This document shows positions 17,852 to 27,181 of a DNA stretch of 64,000 bases, piece by piece. Each line of letters opens with the position of its first letter. The first letter of the stretch is position 1. A program made the position numbers and the translations under genes. The DNA is from Chitinophagaceae bacterium UBA1946 (GTDB lineage: Bacteria > Bacteroidota > Bacteroidia > Chitinophagales > Chitinophagaceae). The DNA lies in NCBI GenBank assembly GCA_002336815.1, contig DDEU01000005.1:62405-126404 (forward strand), in the 5' to 3' direction. The notes under the pieces were generated by a model. That model was not told the origin of the DNA. It made no database searches and saw only the letters and a program-made list of their open reading frames with translations.

Positions 17852-18982
17852 TTATTTATTCAGCAGCATAAAAAGGTAATCCCTGGAACTCATAAACTCA
17901 GCATCCGGCCATCTTTTTGTGATGTCCCTGAGCAAAGCCGACAACTGCTGCAAACCTTTATCCCTGTTCGTTTTGCTGATACCCCCTGTAAAATTGACCC
18001 GGTGCGTACTGATGATGGCTGCCTTACCAAATTGAAAAGCTGCTTCCATTTGCTGCAATGTTAAAGCGGTGGAAGTATAACCATCGTCTGTTGGCTCAAA
18101 GGCACAATTGCGGATGTAATAATTCAGTTGCTGCTGTTTTATTTTTTGTTTGAATGTGTATTTTCTCCATTCCATTTCGCCATTGAGCCCGGGTGTAGGA
18201 TTATTATGCGATACATTTAAAAAAGGCACGCCCGCTTTGTACAGGGTTTCTTCAAAGTCGGGGTGAAATACACTGTTGGCCGGTGTAAAAGATGCAGGTG
18301 TATAGCCGAATATTTTTTCAAACAAGGCCACCCCTTCGGTAATGGAGCGATGCAGGAATTTCTTTTGTGAGTCGTTGGTGAAATAAAACTCAGGTCTGAA
18401 TTCCTGTGCATATCCTGGTATGCCTTCTACATTGCCCACAGCAACAAATCCATAACTGAATGCATGCTGCAACTGGATATTCCCCTGCTGCAGTTTTTCG
18501 AGCCAGGGTTGTACGCTGATGTGTTCTCTCCCGTGGTATTCCGGAATGAAGAGCCCGGCATCCATCCCCTCCCGCCAGGTTTGCATCACTTTTTCATCCC
18601 GTCCATATTTCTGCTGTGTAACAGTAAAAGGTTCATAAAAATATTCCTTGTAAGCGCTGGCTTTTATCTTTTCAAAATCAGGATTGGCAACATTTACAAA
18701 AGGTGTGATGGTTGCACTGCGGCCATTGCGATCTTTCACGGCAGAAAGTGTTTCAAAAAGAGCAGCCAGGTCATCTTTATCTTCCAGCGTATCAAAGAGA
18801 TTGTAACGGGAAGGATGTATGCATATGCCGGCTCTTTTCATCAGATCGAATGAAGCGGCGGAGGGCATACGGATGCTGCCGTAATCGTCACTTTCAATGA
18901 TCACAATTTTTCTTTTCACCGTAGGACCGGGTATGTTCTTGGCGGCAAGAATGAGTTTGTACTTAAGTGCTGCTATTCCCAC
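17852..18982 (-). CDS. Divergent polysaccharide deacetylase-like protein, copy 1
   Basis: A 376-residue soluble protein related to a second one at 30048-31172. Near the N-terminus IIESDDYGSIRMP supplies an Asp-Asp pair as in NodB enzymes; HGREH (H-x3-H) follows near residue 150, and ISTHRVNFTGG near the C-terminus supplies another His. These fit the metal-binding and catalytic elements of carbohydrate esterase 4, in an unusually long and divergent frame. No signal peptide is visible, so it probably acts on a cytoplasmic precursor; that is inference. Proteins of this type occur in Bacteroidota glycan loci without an assigned substrate. Confidence 0.72.
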   Translation of the reverse strand: MGIAALKYKLILAAKNIPGPTVKRKIVIIESDDYGSIRMPSAASFDLMKRAGICIHPSRYNLFDTLEDKDDLAALFETLSAVKDRNGRSATITPFVNVANPDFEKIKASAYKEYFYEPFTVTQQKYGRDEKVMQTWREGMDAGLFIPEYHGREHISVQPWLEKLQQGNIQLQHAFSYGFVAVGNVEGIPGYAQEFRPEFYFTNDSQKKFLHRSITEGVALFEKIFGYTPASFTPANSVFHPDFEETLYKAGVPFLNVSHNNPTPGLNGEMEWRKYTFKQKIKQQQLNYYIRNCAFEPTDDGYTSTALTLQQMEAAFQFGKAAIISTHRVNFTGGISKTNRDKGLQQLSALLRDITKRWPDAEFMSSRDYLFMLLNK

Positions 18983-19072
18983 GATGCTAATTAGGTTGAT
19001 TGTTAGTGGTCATTTATTTAAGCCCATATAACTAGACTATTCTTACCTTTTAGGAGAAACTAACTTTGCCTC

Positions 19073-19209
19073 CGCAGCCGGCAGGCTGCGTAACTGGAAC
19101 GCCACTCTTTTTGCTTCTTTCAAAAAAATTAGCTCCGCATTTTTTTGAATCTTGCCTCTGGCAAGACCGAACCAAAAAATGTGGCTAACCCAGTTACTGG
19201 TAAGAGTGG
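19073..19209. repeat. Structured intergenic element with interleaved inverted repeats
   Basis: A gene-free gap of 283 bases contains a 137-base element with four kinds of stem: CGCAGCC/GGCTGCG (19073-19079 and 19084-19090), a 10-base stem TTCAAAAAAA/TTTTTTTGAA (19119-19128 and 19140-19149), CTTGCC/GGCAAG (19151-19156 and 19160-19165), and two 8-base pairs in interleaved order, GTAACTGG (19090-19097) with CCAGTTAC (19190-19197) and CCACTCTT (19102-19109) with AAGAGTGG (19202-19209). Both interleaved pairs have the same 4-base spacing. It could be a dispersed palindromic repeat, a degraded small mobile element or a structured RNA. Confidence 0.6.
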
Positions 19210-19265
19210 GTCCACAGGATTAATTGCAAACATTTAATTTAAATTCCTTAAATAAACGACAGGGA

Positions 19266-20483
19266 TTAATCATTTAACAGTTGCCGGTACAGCCGGATAT
19301 AATCTCCATTGCGTTCCCTGTTATTGTACAACCGCACTGCCCTTTCCCTGCAGGCGGTACTGTAAAACGAACGGCCTTTTTGCCGGATGGTTTCAATGGC
19401 AGCAGCCAATGCATTGATATTTCCCTTCTCTACGACCAGGCCCGTTTGTTCATCCACGGCTTCAATACTTCCACCCGTATTGTAAGTGATCACCGGTGTG
19501 CCACAGGCAAGGGCTTCAATATTGGTGGTGGGAAAATTGTCTACCCAGGTAGGGTTTACAAAAACCGTTGCCAGGTTGTACAACTCTACCATCTCTTCGA
19601 GGCTTTCGGTACGCTCAAGAGCGGTGATATTTCCGGGCAGGTCTTTTTGCTGTTCAGCATTAAGCCCCAGCAAAATGATCCTTGCACCAGGTGGAAGTTT
19701 GCTGCTTAGTTCGATAAAGTCCTTGAGGCCTTTTCGCCGGTCCCACACACTGGCCACACCAAGCACTACCGTTTCATCTTTAATAGCCAATTTATTTTTA
19801 AGTTCCGGTGTACCTTTTTCCATCGGGGAGAACTGCTGCAGGTTGATGCCGTTGTTGATCACCGATACCGGGTAATTTTTCAAAAATGACAGTTGCAATA
19901 AATTACTCAGCCATTTACTGGGTGTTACGAGTGTTAGGTTTTCAACCCCGTTGAATACTACTTTCTTTTTATCGAAATTATTATAAGAGTTATCGAAAAC
20001 ATAACTTTCGGGATACCGCTTTTTCAAAGGGCATTGATGGCAATGCGTTTTCCACTTATCGCAGCCCACAAAATCAAAATAACTGCAGTGGCCGGTAAAG
20101 CTCCAGCAATCATGCAGCGTCCACACGACCGGCTTTTTTCTTTCCTTTAAAAAATCAAACAATACGCCTGCGTGCAGGTAATAACCATGCAGGTTGTGCA
20201 GGTGTATGATATCCGGGTCAATGCGCCTGATATGGGAGATCAATTGCTTTGTAGCAGCTTTGGAAGCAAATGCATGCGTATCAAATATCCTTGTTTGCAA
20301 CCCGTGCAACTGCTGGTCGAACGTATTGCCGATCTTAATCGTTTGCGACTGGCTGGGTCTTCCTGCCCTGCCATGTGCGATATAACTTGAATGATTATCC
20401 GCAATCAGGGCCAGGCCGATCTCTTCTGCAATACGGCCGGTGCTGCCCGTATTGAGCGTTGTATTTATTTGCAGTACTTTCAC
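19266..20483 (-). CDS. Glycosyltransferase family 4 (WcaC-like)
   Basis: A 405-residue GT4 enzyme. It starts MKVLQINTT with the Gly-rich NTGSTGRIA loop, has HLHNLHGYYLH and WTLHDCWSFTGHC in the acceptor domain, and a Cys-rich insertion (CDKWKTHCHQCP) common in this subgroup. The donor domain shows SVWDRRKG, NPTWVDNFPTTNIEALACGTPV with the E-x7-E-like motif, and a C-terminal cap. It is preceded by an O-acylation gene pair upstream and followed by the structured repeat gap. Sugar specificity cannot be told. Confidence 0.9.
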   Translation of the reverse strand: MKVLQINTTLNTGSTGRIAEEIGLALIADNHSSYIAHGRAGRPSQSQTIKIGNTFDQQLHGLQTRIFDTHAFASKAATKQLISHIRRIDPDIIHLHNLHGYYLHAGVLFDFLKERKKPVVWTLHDCWSFTGHCSYFDFVGCDKWKTHCHQCPLKKRYPESYVFDNSYNNFDKKKVVFNGVENLTLVTPSKWLSNLLQLSFLKNYPVSVINNGINLQQFSPMEKGTPELKNKLAIKDETVVLGVASVWDRRKGLKDFIELSSKLPPGARIILLGLNAEQQKDLPGNITALERTESLEEMVELYNLATVFVNPTWVDNFPTTNIEALACGTPVITYNTGGSIEAVDEQTGLVVEKGNINALAAAIETIRQKGRSFYSTACRERAVRLYNNRERNGDYIRLYRQLLND

Positions 20484-20511
20484 AGCCGGGCAGGAAAAAG
20501 GGTATGATTGA

Positions 20512-21591
20512 TCAATTGATCTTTAAGGTTTGCTGAAGCAATGGATGATGCGCCACTTCATTGCCGATTATTTTAGTTGCCACTTCGTTCCAGTGCGTAT
20601 CGTCGGGCTTGTACAATGTACCTGTACTGTCTTTGATGCGGTTGTAAATGCCCAACGTATTAATGGTGGCAACACCAGACTGCTGCAGGATAGAATCGAG
20701 CTGCAGGAGGTATTGCGGTTGCTGTTGAAAAGGCACCAGGTTATAATAAACAGATTCCTTATCAGGCATAGGCATAAATATAAAAGCGATGCCCAGCTCA
20801 TCACAATACTTTTTATAAGAGAGGATCACTTTTGCTGTTGCTTCTGCATTTTTCAGCGTAAAGAATTTTTTCTTGACGCCTTCCATAAAAAATACGCTGC
20901 TGTCTACCGGCGATTGCGCCCCGGCACCCTTCCTTTGGTTGATCCTTGAAGCAGCCCATTTAAATGAGTTGAAGGCAGTCAACCTGTCGATCACCGTATT
21001 CACACCTTTAAAAACAAGTACCTTGTTGATCTTACGTAAATATTTCAGGCGGCGGTCATTTTCTTCCTGTGTCACTGTGAGTACAACAGGGGCCAGTCTT
21101 TCCACGATCGAAAACACCAGCACTTTGGGCTTTCTCACAAAATGTTCTTTGTAGAGGAAACTGAAATTACCAAATGAAGAGGGTGCCATATTGTACACGC
21201 TGGCCCTGCCTCCCAATGCGGTACCCACCCTGCTGCTGATGGTTTCATCCTGGTTGAGGGTAACCCCCGCTGTAAACGAATCGCCGATGAACAGTACATC
21301 AGGCTCTTCCACAAAGGTTTCGTTTCTAAACCCAAGTTTATCCGTTGTCCACTGAACATGCTCCTTGGTAACGGCAAACCGTGTACGAAAAGCAAGGTCG
21401 CCCTGCTCGGCCATTTCCGTATGCATGTTTGGATAAAATCCGCCCATGTGTGGAATCGGGTTTTTAAAGATCAGTGCTTCCCAGGAACGGTAGGTAAAGT
21501 AATTGGGTGGCAGTACAAATGCTTCAATGATACCGGTGATTACAACAGGCAGCAATAAAAACAAGAGCGTTCTTTTTAAAAATGGCTTCAT
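20512..21591 (-). CDS. SGNH/AlgJ-like membrane-anchored protein, copy 1
   Basis: A 359-residue protein with an N-terminal membrane anchor (about 8-28) and a periplasmic SGNH-like domain. The nucleophile block is FIGDSFTAG and the Asp-His pair is in DDTHWNE near the C-terminus. Proteins of this kind (AlgJ/AlgX, PatB) work with an MBOAT partner to move acyl groups onto extracellular glycans. Its start at 21591 lies 3 bases from the MBOAT stop, supporting a two-gene module. The frame extends upstream to 21675 inside the MBOAT gene, but those residues look like noise. Confidence 0.85.
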   Translation of the reverse strand: MKPFLKRTLLFLLLPVVITGIIEAFVLPPNYFTYRSWEALIFKNPIPHMGGFYPNMHTEMAEQGDLAFRTRFAVTKEHVQWTTDKLGFRNETFVEEPDVLFIGDSFTAGVTLNQDETISSRVGTALGGRASVYNMAPSSFGNFSFLYKEHFVRKPKVLVFSIVERLAPVVLTVTQEENDRRLKYLRKINKVLVFKGVNTVIDRLTAFNSFKWAASRINQRKGAGAQSPVDSSVFFMEGVKKKFFTLKNAEATAKVILSYKKYCDELGIAFIFMPMPDKESVYYNLVPFQQQPQYLLQLDSILQQSGVATINTLGIYNRIKDSTGTLYKPDDTHWNEVATKIIGNEVAHHPLLQQTLKIN

Positions 21592-21593
21592 AT

Positions 21594-23030
21594 TTAAAAT
21601 TGAAAATAAATGAACTGTTGTCCTTTGCCGGAATATACATAGATGGCGAATACCATGCAGTAATACAACGCCCATCTTGCAACAGGCGGCCAGCGCAGGG
21701 CGAAGGCGGCAATGGCATACTGGTGTTCACGCCCCTGCCATTCGAGGAGGAGGAAGATGCCGATCAGCGCCAGTATGGCAACTGAATATACCTGTGGTGC
21801 AGCGAACAACGAGGTTGAAAATATTCCGCCAATGTATTGGAAGGCTTCGGTAACAGACCCCGACCTGAAAAATATCCACGCAAAAACAGTGAGTGAAAAC
21901 GTAAGCAGGATCGAAAAGAACTCGCCTGCAGTAGGCAACATTTTGCCCCTTGCTACAATATCAAGATTGTTCCGGTTTTTGTTTGACAGCAGCAGCGGTA
22001 AAAAATAAAGGGCATTCAATCCGCCCCATACAATAAAGGTCCAGTTGGCGCCATGCCAGAAACCACTCACCAAAAATATAATGAAGGTATTGCGCACTTT
22101 CATCCAGGTGCCGCCTTTGCTGCCACCAAGCGGTATGTACAGGTAATCCCTGAACCAGGTGGAGAGGGAGATATGCCATCTTCGCCAGAACTCTGCGATG
22201 TCTCTCGAAAAATAAGGAAAGGCAAAGTTGCGGAGCAGTTCGATGCCGAATAATCTTGCAGTACCAAGTGCGATATCCGAATAGCCGGAAAAATCGCAGT
22301 ATATCTGGAAGGTAAAGAACAGTGCGCCCATTACGAGTGTGCTGCCGTTATAATCTGCGTGATGATTAAAAATGGTGTTGGCAAGTTCTGCGCAATTATC
22401 GGCGATCACGATTTTTTTGAAGAGACCCCATAGTATCTGCCGCATTCCATCTACGGCCTTCGTGTAATCAAACACTCTTTTTTGTTTCACCTGTGGTAAC
22501 AGGTGGGTGGCCCTTTCAATGGGGCCCGCTACCAGTAAAGGAAAGAAACTCACAAATACAGCATAGTCAACAAAATTTCTTTCTGGTTTTATGCGGTTCT
22601 TGTAGATGTCAATCACATAGCTGAGCCCATGAAATGTGTAAAACGAAATACCTACGGGCAATATCACTTTGATCGTCCACACATTTATTTTTAACCCTGC
22701 ATGAGAAAGCAGTTCTGCAAAAGAATCAGCAAAGAAATTGTAGTACTTGAATACCCCCAAAAAACCGACATTGACCAGGATACTTAGCCAGAACCAAAAT
22801 TTCTTTTTCCCGGCACTGGATGCATCCTGCATTTTTAAACCGGTATAATAATCCAGCAGGGTGCTGAACATCAGTAAAAAAAGAAAGCGGTAATCCCAGC
22901 AGGCATAAAAAAAGTAACTGGAAACGAGCAGTAACACATTCTGTGTTTGCAATTTTTTATTGCATACAAACCAATACAACAAAAAAACAATGGGCAAAAA
23001 TATTGCAAACCCAATGGAGTTAAAAAGCAT
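21594..23030 (-). CDS. MBOAT O-acyltransferase (AlgI-like), copy 1
   Basis: A 478-residue multi-pass membrane O-acyltransferase. The MBOAT core includes HISLSTWFRDYLYIPLGGS and SGFWHGANWTFIVWG, which holds the invariant active-site His. It passes acyl groups across the inner membrane to an SGNH partner for O-acetylation of the surface glycan. It is very similar to the MBOAT at 54417-55868 over about the first 370 residues, then diverges. Residues such as DYYTGLKMQDA and GLSYVIDIYKNRIKPERNF are shared word for word. It is followed directly by its SGNH partner. Confidence 0.95.
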   Translation of the reverse strand: MLFNSIGFAIFLPIVFLLYWFVCNKKLQTQNVLLLVSSYFFYACWDYRFLFLLMFSTLLDYYTGLKMQDASSAGKKKFWFWLSILVNVGFLGVFKYYNFFADSFAELLSHAGLKINVWTIKVILPVGISFYTFHGLSYVIDIYKNRIKPERNFVDYAVFVSFFPLLVAGPIERATHLLPQVKQKRVFDYTKAVDGMRQILWGLFKKIVIADNCAELANTIFNHHADYNGSTLVMGALFFTFQIYCDFSGYSDIALGTARLFGIELLRNFAFPYFSRDIAEFWRRWHISLSTWFRDYLYIPLGGSKGGTWMKVRNTFIIFLVSGFWHGANWTFIVWGGLNALYFLPLLLSNKNRNNLDIVARGKMLPTAGEFFSILLTFSLTVFAWIFFRSGSVTEAFQYIGGIFSTSLFAAPQVYSVAILALIGIFLLLEWQGREHQYAIAAFALRWPPVARWALYYCMVFAIYVYSGKGQQFIYFQF

Positions 23031-23070
23031 AGTTCATCAATTGATATTAACAGTAGATCTTGCAGGACAA

Positions 23071-24141
23071 TTACGCCGCAAAATTCTTTTTTAGTTTTAG
23101 TACCGGCTGCTCAACGTATTTGTAAGACAATGCTGCCAGGATAAAAGCCCCGGCAAAGCGGATCAGTAAAACCACTGCCACTGCTGCCATCCCATTCAAT
23201 GGCATGTCTTCCTTTTTTAAAAAAGCAAATAAAGGAAAGTGATACACGTAGATGCCGTATGATCTTTTCCCGATCCACTCAAACAATTTGCCTGAGAGCA
23301 GCGGATGCAATGGGTGGGTAACAGCAAACCAAACAGTGAGTGTACAGAGGATATTGGTGATGATAAAACCACCAGCTATCCAGAAATTTTTTAACGGCAC
23401 CAGTGTTAGCGACAATAGCACAAATAAACCTGCCAGCAACAGCAATTGCCAGGTATCATTTTGGGTGCTGGTAACGGTGTGGCCTGTTCGCTTTTTCTCC
23501 GCCAGTACAATAGCGATGAAGGCTCCCATCAGGATGCAGTCGATCCGGGTGAACGTAAAGCGGTATGCATCCAGCACCAGGCCGCCTGCCTGCAGCGGGT
23601 GACTTGATAAATAAAGCCTGAACAGGGTTACTGCGACGAGCAAACAACCCAGTAACAACAATCTTTTTTTGTAAGACAATGCAAAAAGGCAGGCCAGTAC
23701 AAAAAAAGGCCACAGCAGGTAAAAATGCTCTTCTACGGCCAGCGACCACAAGTGCCGCAGGTTGCCGGCAATATCCGGCTGGATATTCGTATAATACAGC
23801 AAGGCTGCCAGTGAAGCCCTTAGCCGGTTAGCCGGATCAAAACCACTGGGTTGCCACAAAATATTTGCAAGGATCACTCCAAGTAGCAGCACCGGGAGCA
23901 GGCGTAAAAAACGACGGGCATAAAATTTCTTTATCCCAACCGTACCGGTTTGACCGTATTCCTGCAGCAGCAGGGAAGTGATCAAATACCCACTTAAAAC
24001 AAAAAAAAGATCAACGCCTACCCTGCCGATCCTGAACACCTGGTTGCCGCAATGAAACAGCATCACCATGATCACGGCATAACCACGCACACTGTCGAGG
24101 GCCGGGATGAAATGAAATGATGGCTTGTTTAAATTACTCAT
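23071..24141 (-). CDS. Acyltransferase family 3 (OafA/WecH-like)
   Basis: A 356-residue membrane protein with about ten hydrophobic segments and the acyltransferase-3 signature: ALDSVRGYAVIMVMLFH with the Arg and His of the first helix, then VGVDLFFVLSGYLIT and KFYARRFLRLLPV. Such enzymes O-acetylate or O-succinylate glycans using cytoplasmic acyl-CoA. It is the third O-acylation system in the locus besides the two MBOAT pairs. It sits 6 bases downstream of a GT4 gene. No fused SGNH domain is present at its C-terminus. Confidence 0.92.
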   Translation of the reverse strand: MSNLNKPSFHFIPALDSVRGYAVIMVMLFHCGNQVFRIGRVGVDLFFVLSGYLITSLLLQEYGQTGTVGIKKFYARRFLRLLPVLLLGVILANILWQPSGFDPANRLRASLAALLYYTNIQPDIAGNLRHLWSLAVEEHFYLLWPFFVLACLFALSYKKRLLLLGCLLVAVTLFRLYLSSHPLQAGGLVLDAYRFTFTRIDCILMGAFIAIVLAEKKRTGHTVTSTQNDTWQLLLLAGLFVLLSLTLVPLKNFWIAGGFIITNILCTLTVWFAVTHPLHPLLSGKLFEWIGKRSYGIYVYHFPLFAFLKKEDMPLNGMAAVAVVLLIRFAGAFILAALSYKYVEQPVLKLKKNFAA

Positions 24142-24147
24142 TACACC

Positions 24148-25245
24148 TTAGCGGCCCGGACTTTTAATCAGCGCATCAATGGCCTTTTTGTTATAGACAT
24201 ATCCATAGTGCAGCGAAGTTTGATATGCCAATTTACCTTTTTGATAAATAAGCGCCCTGTTGTTTACGAGACTTGAAAGAACACTTGCCAACGCCTGGTG
24301 ATCTCCTGCGTTGAACAGGTAACCATTCACGCCGTTTTCGATCCTGTCCATGCAGGACATTACGCCTGTAGAACCGATCACCAGTTTACCATAGCGCATC
24401 GCATCCATCGGTGGAATACCAAAAGGTTCATGGGTGGAAGCGTGAATAAAAATATCAGTGGCTTCCAACATGCGTAAATACTCATCATACTCTACCCAGC
24501 CTTTTAACTGAACATTGTTGCCCAGCGCTTCAAATTCCCGTTGATAATTTTCCTTTTCTGCACCTGTTCCGAGAATGGTAATTTCCAATTGCGAAAATTC
24601 CTGTGGAGTTAGTTGCCTGAAGGCGGCCAGCACGGTGCTGTATCCTTTGCGTTGTAAAAAACGGTTGGATAGCAGCAGTCGTATCTTATCGCCCCGGAGC
24701 AGGGCGGCATTTCGTTCTTCATTAATTGAAACGATTGCAGTATCAATTTTAGTGGTTTCCAAATATGGAAAGTCGTAACATTTTACTGTCGATGCTTTGT
24801 ACACACGAATAAAAAAATCGATCCCGGTTTTCCCGGTAATGAACAATCCGTTTGCCAGCTTCATGAACCACTGCTTCAGACTGGTTTTAAATCCCGGAGC
24901 CGGTTGTTCAGGTACATCGAGCCAAAAACTATAGGGAATACCTGTAAGCCTGCAATACAAAGCCAGCAATATATGCATCACAGAATGCCATCCTGTAATG
25001 ATCACAAGTTGTGATTGCCGGGCGCTCTTTAAAACGGCAAAAAAATGCTTGGCAGACCTGTTGTAAATACGGTAGCTGATGTTCTTTTGCAACACCTGCC
25101 AGGGATACATCGCAGTAAGATCTTTCAAATACCAGAAATCGATCTCGTATCCATCCTGCACCAATTGCTGCTGCAGATCGATCGAATGCGGTAGTGGAAT
25201 TACATTAAAAAATAAAATGCGCCTGGCGCCTGGTTTGTCAGTCAT
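24148..25245 (-). CDS. Glycosyltransferase family 4
   Basis: A 365-residue GT-B glycosyltransferase. The N-terminal domain shows the weak opening RRILFFNVIPLPH; the donor domain has LLLSNRFLQRKGYSTVL, GTGAEKENY, LKGWVEYDEY and the motif THEPFGIPPMDAMRYGKLVIGS, equivalent to the E-x7-E donor-binding region. Its start abuts the stop of the GT4 gene upstream, so the pair is probably translated together. No sugar specificity can be assigned. Confidence 0.87.
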   Translation of the reverse strand: MTDKPGARRILFFNVIPLPHSIDLQQQLVQDGYEIDFWYLKDLTAMYPWQVLQKNISYRIYNRSAKHFFAVLKSARQSQLVIITGWHSVMHILLALYCRLTGIPYSFWLDVPEQPAPGFKTSLKQWFMKLANGLFITGKTGIDFFIRVYKASTVKCYDFPYLETTKIDTAIVSINEERNAALLRGDKIRLLLSNRFLQRKGYSTVLAAFRQLTPQEFSQLEITILGTGAEKENYQREFEALGNNVQLKGWVEYDEYLRMLEATDIFIHASTHEPFGIPPMDAMRYGKLVIGSTGVMSCMDRIENGVNGYLFNAGDHQALASVLSSLVNNRALIYQKGKLAYQTSLHYGYVYNKKAIDALIKSPGR

Positions 25246-26295
25246 TTATTTCTGTGCAATAAAATCGAGGTAAGATTGAGCCAGTTTGGCCGGGTGAAAA
25301 GCTTTGATGGATTCGGCTGCATTTGTTGAAAGTGCAATCCTCAAATTTTCATCGTTCATGAGTTGCTGCAGTTTTGTTGCGAACATTTTTTTGTCGCCCA
25401 CCGGTATTAAAAATCCATTCACGCTATTGTTGATAATATCAGCTGGCCCAGCATTGCAATCATAACTGATGCAGGCAAGCGGCGTGGCCATTGCCTCCAG
25501 CAATGCGTTGGGAAATCCTTCGGAATAAGAACAGAAAGCAAAGATCTTTGATTGCTGCAGGGCGCTGTCGATATCTGGTTGAAACCCGGCAAAAACGGTT
25601 TTGTTACCAATACCAGCCGCAGCAGCTTTTTGTTCAAGCGAATCTTTTAAGGGACCATCACCGGCAAAAACAAGTTTCCAACCATCATTTTGTAAACCTG
25701 CAAAAATTTCGAGCAGGTCTTCGTGGCCCTTGCCTGTGACCAGCCTGCCGACGGTGATGATATTATTTTGCGCAACGACGTTCTTTTGAGTTACTTCCTT
25801 TACATAATTCGGTATCACTTTTATATTGGGATGTTTCACCTGGTTAAAGATCACCCGGGCCGCATAGCTCGTTTGTGCAATGATGCCCTTCGCCCTTTTA
25901 TAAGTGAGCCACCGAAGCCACACCGGGTCAAAGGCGATCTTATTGGCCGGGTTATTCCGGATGGAAATATAAATGGGATATGCCAGGCCGATAGTACACA
26001 ACAAAAAGAAAGAGGGAAATATAAAATTCAGTACTACATCCGGGTTGATCTTTTTGATGGAACCCCTGATATAGCCAATCGTTTTTAATGCATACGAATA
26101 TTTATTCAGCGTTGCCCTTGAAAATTCCGGTTCTATGATCTTTACCCTTTCATCAATATGATAAAACACATCCTGTTTAAATAGTAAGAATATGGTTACC
26201 TCATGCCCGTTGGCAGCCAGGTAATTTGCCAGTTCGGCAATGGCTCTTTCTGCACCTCCGCAATGAAGGGTGGCATTGGTTAAACAGATCTTCAC
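25246..26295 (-). CDS. Glycosyltransferase family 4
   Basis: A 349-residue GT4 enzyme. NATLHCGGAERAIAELANYL near the N-terminus is the classic acceptor-domain loop; VGRLVTGKGHEDLLEIF, AGDGPLKDSL and SYSEGFPNALLEAMATPLACIS give the donor domain with E-x7-E (Glu-Gly-Phe to Glu-Ala). It resembles N-acetylgalactosamine or hexose transferases in general layout but no finer call is justified. A 99-base gap separates it from the FkbM methyltransferase gene upstream; I see no promoter box there. Confidence 0.92.
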   Translation of the reverse strand: MKICLTNATLHCGGAERAIAELANYLAANGHEVTIFLLFKQDVFYHIDERVKIIEPEFSRATLNKYSYALKTIGYIRGSIKKINPDVVLNFIFPSFFLLCTIGLAYPIYISIRNNPANKIAFDPVWLRWLTYKRAKGIIAQTSYAARVIFNQVKHPNIKVIPNYVKEVTQKNVVAQNNIITVGRLVTGKGHEDLLEIFAGLQNDGWKLVFAGDGPLKDSLEQKAAAAGIGNKTVFAGFQPDIDSALQQSKIFAFCSYSEGFPNALLEAMATPLACISYDCNAGPADIINNSVNGFLIPVGDKKMFATKLQQLMNDENLRIALSTNAAESIKAFHPAKLAQSYLDFIAQK

Positions 26296-26394
26296 TTAGT
26301 AAAAAAGATGAAAGGAGAAATTGTACAAAGAAGGAGCTTAATGAAGTTATGCTGCAGGCAACACAACAATATAGATTGGAAACGCAGGCAGGTA

Positions 26395-27156
26395 TTAAAT
26401 TCTTTCAAAAAGATATACATCGCTTTCGTCTGTTACTACCCGAAAGCCTTCATCAACGATCCGCTGGATGATCTGTTTCCTTAGCTCTGCTCCATACATG
26501 TGCGTATGCATTTCCATCAGTATCACTCTTACAGACGCAGGGTAATTCGGTTTATCGCTGATGATGATCTTTTCACTTCCCTCTACGTCTATCACCAGCA
26601 TCGTAGGTGAAATATTAAACTGCCGCATGATCTTTTCAAGATCGTAGGTGGTTGCGGCACCTTCTTCTTCTGCAGCGTTTTCGTTTACTTCGAAAGAAGC
26701 CCTGCCGCCCAGCGAACCGCCCTGCTGGTCGAAGCTATTGATCCGGATCTTTTTATTCACTGAAAAAACAGGGAAGCCAAAACCTGTGAGCACTTTAATA
26801 TTACCCTTCGCTTCGAGCCATGTTTTTGAATAGGCAGTGATGTTTTCGGATGCTTCTACAGAGATCACCAATCCCTTTTCACCCACATGATGGGCCAGTA
26901 TCGCTGTGAGTACGCCAACGGAGCCGCCCATCTCAATTACGATATCACCTGCCTTTGTCTGCTGCTGCAACAGGTGCCGCTCACTCACTTCGTAGTTGCC
27001 GGTTTGCAGTGCTCTTTTAGTGCCAAAGGAGTAAGGCGTATTGCGTATCTTAAATGGCACGCCATCAATAACAGCTTCTTTGGGCCAGATAAATTCCGGC
27101 ACGAAAGTTCTCAGTAATTTTCTCCTGATGTTCCAGTAGGTTGTTTGAATACTCAT
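26395..27156 (-). CDS. FkbM-family methyltransferase
   Basis: A 253-residue SAM-dependent methyltransferase. The AdoMet site is IVIEMGGSVGVLTA, the second motif is VISVEAS, and VIDVEGSEKIII is the FkbM hallmark. FkbM enzymes O-methylate sugars or polyketide hydroxyls, so a methylated sugar in the glycan is predicted. It is followed by the GT4 genes and preceded, 25 bases away, by the RimK-like ATP-grasp gene. The start at 27156 (MSIQTTYW) is the first Met of the frame. Confidence 0.9.
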   Translation of the reverse strand: MSIQTTYWNIRRKLLRTFVPEFIWPKEAVIDGVPFKIRNTPYSFGTKRALQTGNYEVSERHLLQQQTKAGDIVIEMGGSVGVLTAILAHHVGEKGLVISVEASENITAYSKTWLEAKGNIKVLTGFGFPVFSVNKKIRINSFDQQGGSLGGRASFEVNENAAEEEGAATTYDLEKIMRQFNISPTMLVIDVEGSEKIIISDKPNYPASVRVILMEMHTHMYGAELRKQIIQRIVDEGFRVVTDESDVYLFERI

Positions 27157-27181
27157 TTACTTTTTTAAAATTATTGTATCA

